Assembly: GCA_026936105.1 (NCBI GenBank)
Contig: JAIXKI010000024.1
Location: 243,837 to 295,374 of the forward strand
DNA length: 51,538 nucleotides
Direction: 5' to 3'
From: Chitinophagales bacterium
Lineage (GTDB): Bacteria > Bacteroidota > Bacteroidia > Chitinophagales > Chitinophagaceae
Part shown: positions 8,226-15,455 of the stretch, piece by piece
How positions within the stretch are numbered: position 1 is the stretch's first letter
Layout: the number at the start of each line of letters is the position of its first letter
Made by a program: the position numbers and the translations under genes
The notes under the pieces: model-generated
Database searches by the model: none
What the model was told of the DNA's origin: nothing
The model's input: the letters and a program-made list of their open reading frames with translations, nothing else

Positions 8226-8274
8226 AATTCAGATGGAGTGAACAGCTGGTTTATTAACAGCTATACAAAGCCGT

Positions 8275-8598
8275 TTATTCTTTCCGGTGCAGCACTTTGT
8301 CAATGAGATTTTCAATGCCTTCCGAAGCCTTGTCGGCCAGATGGCCGATGATCTTGTCAATACCGTTACGGATCCTTTCATTTTCCCATATGGAACTGAA
8401 TATCTTCTCCTTGATCCTTTCCTTTCCCTGATCTTTTTCCGGCGGCCTTCTGAATACAGAGTTTATAGCCATTGAGGCATAATTCTTCTGCAGATGATCC
8501 ATATTTTCTTCCAGCTTATTCTCATAATTTTTTGCTTCCAGCCTGAGCCGGTAGATCTCTTTTTCCAATGTGTCCAGGTTTCTGATCTTATTGCTCAT
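8275..8598 (-). CDS. Small coiled-coil protein, unknown
   Basis: A 107-residue, highly charged helical protein. Residues 8-45 carry heptad-like leucine spacing (a coiled coil), and the C-terminal half is amphipathic with an 'IDKIIGHLADKASEGIENL' stretch. There is no signal peptide or membrane segment. It lies 19 bp downstream of the DUF1469-type membrane protein gene and is probably co-transcribed and functionally paired with it. I do not recognise the family. Confidence 0.65.
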   Translation of the reverse strand: MSNKIRNLDTLEKEIYRLRLEAKNYENKLEENMDHLQKNYASMAINSVFRRPPEKDQGKERIKEKIFSSIWENERIRNGIDKIIGHLADKASEGIENLIDKVLHRKE

Positions 8599-8617
8599 AA
8601 AAAAATTGAATTATAGT

Positions 8618-8995
8618 TTAAAATTGTTCTTCCTCATCAAAGCTTTCTTCAGACTGACTGATGAATGTCCTGATGATCGGGTTGACAAACAATGGCTTTC
8701 TGAATAAAGCCAGTAAAATAATGACGACAACAATTATTCCGGTTGTGATACTGAAACCTGCAATATAACTGCCTGTCATTTTGCTGAACCATAAACTAAG
8801 CACTATTCCAAAAAATATGATAAAAAGAAAAAGTAAAAACAGGGAAATAATGATCCAGAAGAAATAACCTGCAGATTTGGATAACAACCTGATGGCACGC
8901 AGACGGTATATTTTCATTCTGGTTTCAAAATATTCCCTGAGTAATTTTGAATTCTCCCTGATGAAAGATCCGAGATTTTCCTGTGTATCGCTCAT
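8618..8995 (-). CDS. Holin-X/DUF1469-type small membrane protein (PF07332-like)
   Basis: A 125-residue inner-membrane protein with a charged helical N-terminus (about 1-40), two long hydrophobic segments (about 44-70 and 77-97), and an acidic tail ending EESFDEEEQF. This layout matches the 'phage holin family protein / putative Actinobacterial Holin-X' group, which in most chromosomes has nothing to do with phage; no phage genes are near. Its role is unknown, and an envelope-stress function is plausible. A Crp/Fnr-type box precedes it. Confidence 0.7.
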   Translation of the reverse strand: MSDTQENLGSFIRENSKLLREYFETRMKIYRLRAIRLLSKSAGYFFWIIISLFLLFLFIIFFGIVLSLWFSKMTGSYIAGFSITTGIIVVVIILLALFRKPLFVNPIIRTFISQSEESFDEEEQF

Positions 8996-9008
8996 CGTTA
9001 ATTTTTTT

Positions 9009-9052
9009 TAAAATTAAAGAAACCGGTTTTCCAATCGTATGACATGGCTCAA
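9009..9052 (-). promoter_or_regulatory. Crp/Fnr-type box and -7 element of the DUF1469-type gene
   Basis: The plus strand reads ATGACATGGCTCAA at 9039-9052 (TGA-N6-TCA). The minus strand has TAATTTTA at 9016-9009, starting 29.5 bp from the dyad centre. The predicted transcription start is near 9002, a leader of about 7 nt. Confidence 0.55.
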
Positions 9053-9206
9053 CTGAGAGGTTGATATTGTTTTATTTTACCGTGATTGCCAAAAATCAGG
9101 TGAATATTGATGAAAGTTACCAAGCTTCACATAATTTATGAACCAATCATGATGATAATTCGTGGCCTTTGTGTAATTCGTGGCAATAGATCAGCATTTT
9201 GCGGCT

Positions 9207-10925
9207 TCATTTCTTTTTTTTGAATTGCTCCACTGCTTTCCATGGCTTTGTGTTTAAAACCTGATCTGCCGTACACCAGCCTCTCCTTGCTACGGCTATA
9301 CCTAATTTCATATTATCAAATTGGGATAGCGCATGGGAATCTGTACTGATGGTAAGAGTGACTCCCGCAGCGATCGCTTCTTTTACCAGATCATCTTTCA
9401 GATCCAGCCTGTCCGGCTGGGCATTAATTTCAATGGCTGTCCCTGTTGCCGCAGCTTTTTCAAACAATTTCTTCCAGTCAACAGGATATGCTTCTCTCTT
9501 GCCGATCATTCTTCCGCTGGGGTGGCCGATGCAATGAACAGAAGAATGTTCGCAGGCTTTTAGCAGCCTGTCTGTATTATCTTTATTGAATCCGGAATGA
9601 ATAGAAGCTGCCACCCAATCAAATTCCTTTAAAAGACTGTCCGGAAGATCTAATGAGCCGTCTGCAAGAATATCCACTTCCGCGCCTTTCTTCACCAGAT
9701 CTTTTCCAAGCTTTTTATTCACTTTGTCAATTTCCGGAAATTGTTTCCTGAATTCGGCAGGCTTCAGTCCACCGGCTATCCTTTCACTTGGCGAATGATC
9801 GGTCATTACGATGTAATCATATTGAGGATATTCTTTCTGGATATACCTGGCAATGGTTTCAATTTTTTCAGCTCCATCACTCCAGGTGCTGTGCATCTGC
9901 ATATCGCCCTTTATATCTTTTAATTCTATCAATCGGGGCAGCTTTCCTTTTTTTGCTGCTTCGAATTCTCCCCGCATTTCTCTCAGTTCCGGAGGAATGT
10001 ATGGAAGGCGGAACATCTTATATATTTCTTCTTCTGTTTTTCCGGCCAGGCGCTTTCCCGTCTTTTCTTCAAAAAGGCCATATTCATTCAGCTTCCAGCC
10101 TTTTTCTTTTGCCATCAATCTCAACTGAATATTATGTTCTTTAGACCCCGTAAAATATAAAAGTGCCGAACCATACTCCTCATCTTTTATCAGCCTTATA
10201 TCCACCTGAATATTGTTCCTTATTAAAAAACTGGCCTTGGTTTCTCCGCTTGCCAATATTCTTTTGCATTGGGGTATCGAGACAAATTTATTGATGATTT
10301 TCTTCCGGTCTTTTCCTGTGGCTATTGTTATGATATCAATATCGCCGATCGTTTCCTTTTTTCTGCGGAGACTGCCTGCCAACTCAGCTTTCTTTACACC
10401 GGGAATTTTTTTTATTGTTTCCAGAATATCATTCCCTGTTTTCAAAGCACTGGAAAGCAACATCCGGAAATGAGATTCTTTGAAAAGTTTTAGCCCACGT
10501 TTCATGTTCTCGATTTTCCCCGGGCCGAATCCTTTCAGTTTTTCCACTTTTCCTTCTTCAATGGCAGCGATCAGTTTCTCACGGCCATCAATCTTCAGTT
10601 CATCATGCAGTGTTTTTATCGTGGCAGGGCCGAATCCATTTATATCCATCAGTTCCAGCAATTCCATAGGAACTTCTTTTTTCAGATTTTCATAAGTGCT
10701 GATCTTTCCTGTTTGCAAAAATTCAATGATCTTTTTTCCGATACCCTCGCCGATTCCACTGAGCATCTCCAGTGACTTGAGGTCTTTAGCATAAACACTG
10801 ATATCTTCTTTAAGGTCATTCAGCGTTCTTGAGGCGTTGTCATAGGCTAATGCACGGAACCGTTCTTCTTTTCCCAGGTATCGGTAGCAGGATGCCATCC
10901 GGTGAAAAATATCCGCCAATTCCAT
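9207..10925 (-). CDS. polX: DNA polymerase/3'-5' exonuclease PolX
   Basis: A family X DNA repair polymerase, 572 residues from the ATG at 10925, close to the usual 570. Order: helix-hairpin-helix 8-kDa domain (SGIGEGIGKKI and NGFGPATIK motifs), polymerase palm with GSLRRKKETIGDID (the two catalytic Asp in GDID), and a C-terminal PHP domain with MQMHSTWSDG, VMTDHSPS and STDSHALSQF supplying metal ligands for the 3'-5' exonuclease. It fills gaps in base-excision repair. In-frame ATGs at 10973 and 11030 would add 16-35 residues without family similarity. Confidence 0.93.
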   Translation of the reverse strand: MELADIFHRMASCYRYLGKEERFRALAYDNASRTLNDLKEDISVYAKDLKSLEMLSGIGEGIGKKIIEFLQTGKISTYENLKKEVPMELLELMDINGFGPATIKTLHDELKIDGREKLIAAIEEGKVEKLKGFGPGKIENMKRGLKLFKESHFRMLLSSALKTGNDILETIKKIPGVKKAELAGSLRRKKETIGDIDIITIATGKDRKKIINKFVSIPQCKRILASGETKASFLIRNNIQVDIRLIKDEEYGSALLYFTGSKEHNIQLRLMAKEKGWKLNEYGLFEEKTGKRLAGKTEEEIYKMFRLPYIPPELREMRGEFEAAKKGKLPRLIELKDIKGDMQMHSTWSDGAEKIETIARYIQKEYPQYDYIVMTDHSPSERIAGGLKPAEFRKQFPEIDKVNKKLGKDLVKKGAEVDILADGSLDLPDSLLKEFDWVAASIHSGFNKDNTDRLLKACEHSSVHCIGHPSGRMIGKREAYPVDWKKLFEKAAATGTAIEINAQPDRLDLKDDLVKEAIAAGVTLTISTDSHALSQFDNMKLGIAVARRGWCTADQVLNTKPWKAVEQFKKKK

Positions 10926-11058
10926 GTTGTGATTGGAATAAACCTTTTCCTGCCTTGATAATTTACTTCTCATTCGTCTTGTATGAATACTCTGACAAAA
11001 CAGATCAAAGGAACCGGATACCTGTTTCATAAATCAATGAGGACAATCAAAATTTAAG

Positions 11059-11102
11059 GTGATAGCCGTCAGTGGTTTAAGATTGGTCCTTTGATAACTT
11101 TG
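11059..11102 (+). promoter_or_regulatory. Crp/Fnr-type box and perfect -7 element of baeRF copy B and bfr
   Basis: The dyad GTGATAGCCGTCAG (11059-11072) contains TGA-N6-TCA. TAACTTTG (11095-11102) is a perfect -7 element starting 29.5 bp from the dyad centre. The predicted start is near 11109, giving a 10-nt leader. The dyad at about -43.5 replaces a -33 TTTG, the arrangement of a class II activator site. Confidence 0.65.
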
Positions 11103-11118
11103 AAAGAAATCCCATCTT

Positions 11119-12210
11119 ATGACTTCAAAGTTAGCTCAGGATATTGAAGAAGTACTAAAATCTGTTACGTATGCTCCCTGTGTTTCCATCTTTATGACGT
11201 TTGAGCCAAAGATGTTGGCGAAATCAGAACTGGAAATGAAACTCAGGCAAACTTTACGTAAGGCAGAGAAGGATCTGATGGAAAGTTATCCGGAAGTTAA
11301 AGCCAGGGCGGTCCTTGAGAAACTGAGATCAATGATTAAGGAGCTGGACTATACCACCTATAAAAAAAGTATTGCCATTTTTATTTCACCCGATAAGGAA
11401 AAACTGTTTTACCTGGATTTCCCTGTTGAAGAAAGGGTGATCATTGATCATTCTCTTGAGATCCGTGATCTGGTGTACAGTAAAAAAGAAATGCAGAAAT
11501 ATCTTTTACTGGTGTTGAGTGAAAAAAGATCAAGGATCTATCTGGGAGGCAACAATGGCTTTGTACGTATTGTAACAAATATTCCCGATCATGTGGCTGC
11601 ATATAAAAAGGACACTCCGGGTCAGGCCGGCAATTTCTATAATCCGGCTGACCGGAAAGATGTGATGCTGGGAAATTTTTTGCGCCATACAGATGGAGGG
11701 CTGAGTATTTTATTACGGGCCTATCCATTACCACTTTTTGTGATCGGAACAGATCGTGTCATTGAATATTTCAACAGGACCACACAAAATAAGAATAAGA
11801 TATTTGGGTTTATTGAAGGAAATTATGAAGAGGCATCAGAAGGTGAATTGCGCAAAGTAATGGAGCCGCTGATTTCAGACTGGAAAAAGGTAAAACAACA
11901 AGACCTTCTGAACAGGATGCAGGAAGCAGAAGGAAATAAAAAGCTGGTTACCGGAATAGAGAAGGTATGGAGGGAGTCAATGCAGAAAAAAGGAAAGCTA
12001 CTGATTGTTGAAAAAAATTTTAATTTCCCGGTACGGTTTAAGGAGGTCAGAAACGATCTTTACAACATGGAAGTATGGAAGGAGGATGGATCCACTGTCA
12101 AAGATGTAGTTGATGAAGTGATCGAAAAAGTTTTTGAGAATGGGGGTGATGTGGAATTTGTGGAGGATGGTGTGCTGAAAGAACAGGGAAGAATTGTATT
12201 GACACTTTAA
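11119..12210 (+). CDS. baeRF-family protein (bacterial/archaeal eRF1-related), copy B
   Basis: A 363-residue soluble protein homologous to the product of 739-1869 over its full length; the same IRD(L/V) landmark, central globular region and C-terminal 'LLIVEKNF' block are seen. It lacks signal and membrane segments, and its biochemical function is undetermined. The bacterioferritin gene follows after 24 bp, so the two form an operon under one Crp/Fnr-type box. Sequence divergence from copy A is considerable, so the duplication is old and both may be specialised. Confidence 0.7.
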   Translation: MTSKLAQDIEEVLKSVTYAPCVSIFMTFEPKMLAKSELEMKLRQTLRKAEKDLMESYPEVKARAVLEKLRSMIKELDYTTYKKSIAIFISPDKEKLFYLDFPVEERVIIDHSLEIRDLVYSKKEMQKYLLLVLSEKRSRIYLGGNNGFVRIVTNIPDHVAAYKKDTPGQAGNFYNPADRKDVMLGNFLRHTDGGLSILLRAYPLPLFVIGTDRVIEYFNRTTQNKNKIFGFIEGNYEEASEGELRKVMEPLISDWKKVKQQDLLNRMQEAEGNKKLVTGIEKVWRESMQKKGKLLIVEKNFNFPVRFKEVRNDLYNMEVWKEDGSTVKDVVDEVIEKVFENGGDVEFVEDGVLKEQGRIVLTL

Positions 12211-12234
12211 TTATTAATTTTTTAAAATACAATC

Positions 12235-12702
12235 ATGAAAGGAAATGAAAAAGTAATAGAAAGACTGAACAAATTATTGGCAGATGAATTGACGGCAATT
12301 GGCCAATACATTGTGCATGCAGAAATGTGCGAGGACTGGGGCTATGGAAAATTACATGATGCCATTAAAAAGAGGGCTATTGAAGAAATGAAACATGCCG
12401 AGAAACTGATCGAACGCATCCTGTTTCTGGAAGGAACTCCTGATGTAACAGGGATGGAGAAAGTGTTGGTAGGTAAGGATGTGGAACAACAATTCAGGAA
12501 TGACCGCGATGCTGAAATAGAAGCCAACAGGTCTTACAATGAAAGTATCATTCTATGTTCTGATTCCGGCGATCATGGAAGCCGCGAATTGCTGAAATCT
12601 ATTTTAATTGATGAAGAAGAACATCTGGACTGGCTGGAAACACAACTCAATCTGATCAATCAGATCGGGATAAAGAATTATCTGGTAGAGCAGATGTCCT
12701 GA
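12235..12702 (+). CDS. bfr: Bacterioferritin
   Basis: A 155-residue ferritin-like subunit that stores iron and detoxifies Fe(II) with peroxide in a 24-mer shell. All di-iron ligands of E. coli Bfr occur at the same numbers: E18, E51, H54, E94, E127 and H130, with Y25 nearby. M52 is present, so the inter-subunit haem site is likely intact. Length matches the family (about 158). Co-transcribed with baeRF copy B. Confidence 0.95.
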   Translation: MKGNEKVIERLNKLLADELTAIGQYIVHAEMCEDWGYGKLHDAIKKRAIEEMKHAEKLIERILFLEGTPDVTGMEKVLVGKDVEQQFRNDRDAEIEANRSYNESIILCSDSGDHGSRELLKSILIDEEEHLDWLETQLNLINQIGIKNYLVEQMS

Positions 12703-12709
12703 TCCGGAT

Positions 12710-12775
12710 ATGACTATAATCACTATGATCACTGACTGTATTCATCCTGGCCGGGAATCTGATTGGGCAGATTTG
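12710..12775 (+). promoter_or_regulatory. Tandem Crp/Fnr-type boxes and -7 element of the mla operon
   Basis: Two dyads, ATGACTATAATCAC (12710-12723) and CTGACTGTATTCAT (12732-12745), have centres exactly 22 bp apart. CAGATTTG (12768-12775, five of six constrained bases) starts 29.5 bp from the proximal centre. The predicted start is near 12782, a 10-nt leader. A 6-bp inverted repeat (12770-12785) overlaps the -7 region. Confidence 0.65.
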
Positions 12776-12791
12776 TGATCAAATCTTTACT

Positions 12792-13562
12792 ATGGCTTTA
12801 CCGGTAAAAACAGCTCAGTTCCTGGAGGAGACCGGCAATATTGCCAGGTTTACCGGCCGTTTTTTTACACAATGGTTCAGGCCCCGGTATGAAGTTGCTG
12901 AATTTTTTCGCCAGTGTTATATCATCGGCTACCGGTCTCTGCCATTGATCGGACTTACCGGATTTATTATGGGCCTGGTGCTGACCATGCAATTGCGTCC
13001 CTCACTTGTGGAATATGGAGTGGAATCGCAATTGCCTGCCATGGTAGCTATTTCAATTGTCCGTGAGATCGGCCCCGTGATCACTGCTCTCATTTTTGCC
13101 GGGAAGGTCGGCAGCAGTATCGGAGCCGAATTGGGTTCCATGAAAGTGACCGAGCAGATTGATGCCATGGAGGTATCAGGTACCAACCCTTTCAAATATC
13201 TTGTTGTCACAAGAGTGCTGGCCGCCACACTCATGTTGCCCATTCTGATAATGCTGAGTGATGCGATCTCATTATACGGTTCTTACCTGGGAGTGAATAT
13301 CCGGGGCATTGTCAGCTTTCGTTTATTCTGGACCCAGGTTTTTGATAATCTTAGTTTCAGCGATGTGTTGCCCGCTTTTATCAAATCGTTTTTCTTCGGA
13401 TTTGCGGTTGGCATTGTTGGCACTTTCAAAGGATATCATTCCAGCAAGGGAACAGAAGGGGTGGGACGGTCGGCTAATTCGGCTGTAGTGGTTTCATCAA
13501 TTTTGATCTTTGTCATTGACCTGATAGCTGTGCAGATCACAGACCTGTTTGGGTTTAATTAA
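12792..13562 (+). CDS. mlaE: MlaE-family ABC transporter permease
   Basis: A 256-residue inner-membrane permease of the MlaE (DUF140) family. The signature EIGPVITALIFAGKVGSS occurs near residues 94-111, with about five membrane segments. In MlaFEBD-type complexes it moves phospholipids between inner membrane and periplasm to keep the outer membrane asymmetric. The ATPase gene follows after 5 bp and the MCE protein after that. No MlaB or MlaC gene is adjacent, which is common in Bacteroidota. Confidence 0.92.
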   Translation: MALPVKTAQFLEETGNIARFTGRFFTQWFRPRYEVAEFFRQCYIIGYRSLPLIGLTGFIMGLVLTMQLRPSLVEYGVESQLPAMVAISIVREIGPVITALIFAGKVGSSIGAELGSMKVTEQIDAMEVSGTNPFKYLVVTRVLAATLMLPILIMLSDAISLYGSYLGVNIRGIVSFRLFWTQVFDNLSFSDVLPAFIKSFFFGFAVGIVGTFKGYHSSKGTEGVGRSANSAVVVSSILIFVIDLIAVQITDLFGFN

Positions 13563-13567
13563 TATTC

Positions 13568-14350
13568 ATGGCAGTACAGGAAGCACTGAAAATACCGGCA
13601 CAGGAAAGAACGACAGAAAAAGAGGATGTCGTGCTTTCCGTTCGTAATTTGTGTAAGTCTTTCGGAAAAAATATTGTGCTGAATGATTTTGCTCTCACTT
13701 TGCATGCCGGTGAGAATATCGTTGTTCTGGGAAAATCAGGCTCGGGCAAATCCGTACTCATTAAATGCATCATCGGGCTTTTAAAGCCGGAAAAAGGCGA
13801 GATAAAAGTTTTGGGAAAAGATATTCTGGAACTTGACCGGGAAGAATTGGACAAAGTAAGAGCGAAAGTGGGGTTTCTGTTTCAAAGTAATGCACTTTAT
13901 GATTCCATGACCGTGAGGGAAAATCTTGAATTCCCTTTGAGGCGGCACTGGATCAAAGTGTCGCATCAGAAAATGGATGAACTGGTGAAAGAGGCATTGG
14001 AAGATGTTGGCCTTGCACATACAATAAATATGATGCCGGCAGAGCTTTCGGGAGGAATGAGAAAGAGAATAGCGTTGGCACGCACGCTGATTCTGAAGCC
14101 TGAGATAATATTGTATGATGAACCAACGACCGGCCTGGACCCAATCACCGGAAAAGGGATCATAGAACTGATGGTGGAGATACAGAAGAAATACCATTCA
14201 TCTTCGATCATTATTTCACATGATATGAATTGTGTGAAAACCGCATCCGACCGTGTGATCATGCTGATAGACGGAAGATGCTACGCCGAAGGAACTTATG
14301 AAGAACTGATAAAAATGACCGATCCGAAAATAAAAGAGTTTTTTGAATGA
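13568..14350 (+). CDS. mlaF: MlaF-family ABC transporter ATP-binding protein
   Basis: A 260-residue ABC ATPase that powers the MlaE permease. Walker A GKSGSGKS (about residues 57-64), Q-loop in FLFQSNALYDSMT, signature LSGGMRKR, Walker B IILYDEPTTGLDP and switch His in IISHD are all intact. The FQSNALYDSMTV and LSGGM forms are typical of the MlaF/Mkl group rather than general importers. It starts 5 bp after mlaE. Confidence 0.92.
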   Translation: MAVQEALKIPAQERTTEKEDVVLSVRNLCKSFGKNIVLNDFALTLHAGENIVVLGKSGSGKSVLIKCIIGLLKPEKGEIKVLGKDILELDREELDKVRAKVGFLFQSNALYDSMTVRENLEFPLRRHWIKVSHQKMDELVKEALEDVGLAHTINMMPAELSGGMRKRIALARTLILKPEIILYDEPTTGLDPITGKGIIELMVEIQKKYHSSSIIISHDMNCVKTASDRVIMLIDGRCYAEGTYEELIKMTDPKIKEFFE

Positions 14351-14369
14351 CATTATATTCTGACATATC

Positions 14370-15356
14370 ATGAGCAAAAAATTATCGTCAAATATCAAGC
14401 TGGGCATTTTTGTATTGAGCGGGTTGGTATTCCTGATCCTTTTATTGTACATGATCGGTAAGAATCAGAATATTTTTGGTTCGTCTTTCGAGCTGAAAGC
14501 TGAATTCCGTAATGTCCAGGGCCTCCGTGCCGGCGACAATATCCGTTATTCGGGAATACAGGCAGGTACAGTGAAAAAGATCAATATGCTCAATGATACG
14601 ACAATAGAAGTAGTGATGCTGATAGACCAGAAAATGAAAAAATATATCCGTAAGACCGCAGTCGCATCCATTGGAACAGACGGACTGATGGGAAATAAAC
14701 TGGTCAACATCACACCTGCAGAAGCGTATGGGGAACCGGTATCGGATGGCGATATGATCCGGTCGGGAAAAGCTTTTGACATCGGTGAAATGCTTCAGAC
14801 TTTATCAAACACCAATGATGATGTGGCAGAGATCGCCTCTCAATTGAAAAAAACGGTAGAGCGGATCAATAACAGTACTGCTGCCTGGAAAATATTGAAT
14901 GATGAAAGCCTTCCTCAGAATATCCGGAGTTCTGTTGAGCAAGTCAGATCCGCAACGGGCAAGGCCAATGAAATGGTGAGCACCCTGAATGAACTGATCG
15001 CAGATGTAAAAAGCGGCAAGGGATCACTGGGGGCGATCCTTACTGACAGTTCTTTGGTTAAAAACCTGAATGAAGCGATCCTGAAAATCCGGTCGGTAGG
15101 CGAAGATGCAGACTCTTTATCGGCAGAGTTGAGCCGTATGACACAGCAGATACACACCGAAGTCACAGATGGCAAAGGCCCCGTCACTGCTTTATTGAAA
15201 GATCCTGCAATGACACAAAACATCAAGGAAAGCCTGGATAATATTCAAAAAGGAACGGATGGTTTCAATGACATTATGAATGCCATAAAAAAGAGTTTCT
15301 TATTCCGCGGTTATTTTAAAAAACTGGACAAGCAGAAGCAAAGAGATTCGCAATGA
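14370..15356 (+). CDS. mlaD: MlaD/MCE-domain protein
   Basis: A 328-residue protein anchored by one N-terminal membrane segment (about residues 11-29), with an MCE domain from about 37 to 115 (EFRNVQGLRAGDNIRYSGI is the typical core) and a long periplasmic helical region with repeated 'SLVKNLNEAI / AMTQNIKESL' units. MCE domains form hexameric rings that carry lipids between envelope layers. It closes the mla operon. Confidence 0.9.
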   Translation: MSKKLSSNIKLGIFVLSGLVFLILLLYMIGKNQNIFGSSFELKAEFRNVQGLRAGDNIRYSGIQAGTVKKINMLNDTTIEVVMLIDQKMKKYIRKTAVASIGTDGLMGNKLVNITPAEAYGEPVSDGDMIRSGKAFDIGEMLQTLSNTNDDVAEIASQLKKTVERINNSTAAWKILNDESLPQNIRSSVEQVRSATGKANEMVSTLNELIADVKSGKGSLGAILTDSSLVKNLNEAILKIRSVGEDADSLSAELSRMTQQIHTEVTDGKGPVTALLKDPAMTQNIKESLDNIQKGTDGFNDIMNAIKKSFLFRGYFKKLDKQKQRDSQ

Positions 15357-15383
15357 TAAGCCTGGTTCATCTTTCATCCTCCA

Positions 15384-15449
15384 CTGATATCTATCACTTC
15401 TGTATTTGATAAGTGTCATTTCATAGAGATGCCAAAAGAATCAAATTTG
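15384..15449 (+). promoter_or_regulatory. Tandem Crp/Fnr-type boxes and -7 element of ppsA
   Basis: CTGATATCTATCAC (15384-15397) and TTGATAAGTGTCAT (15406-15419) both contain TGA-N6-TCA and are centred 22 bp apart, as in the mla promoter. CAAATTTG (15442-15449) starts 29.5 bp from the proximal centre. The predicted start coincides with the ATG at 15456, implying a leaderless or near-leaderless mRNA. Confidence 0.6.
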
Positions 15450-15455
15450 GTATCT

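Noticed and set aside
8618-8995. Possible prophage signal from the holin-type protein
   Set aside because: No phage structural, lysis or integrase genes are near; this protein family is mostly chromosomal and non-phage.
9741-10144. Open frames on the plus strand antisense to polX
   Set aside because: They lie entirely inside a well-supported gene on the other strand, with no family similarity or start signal.
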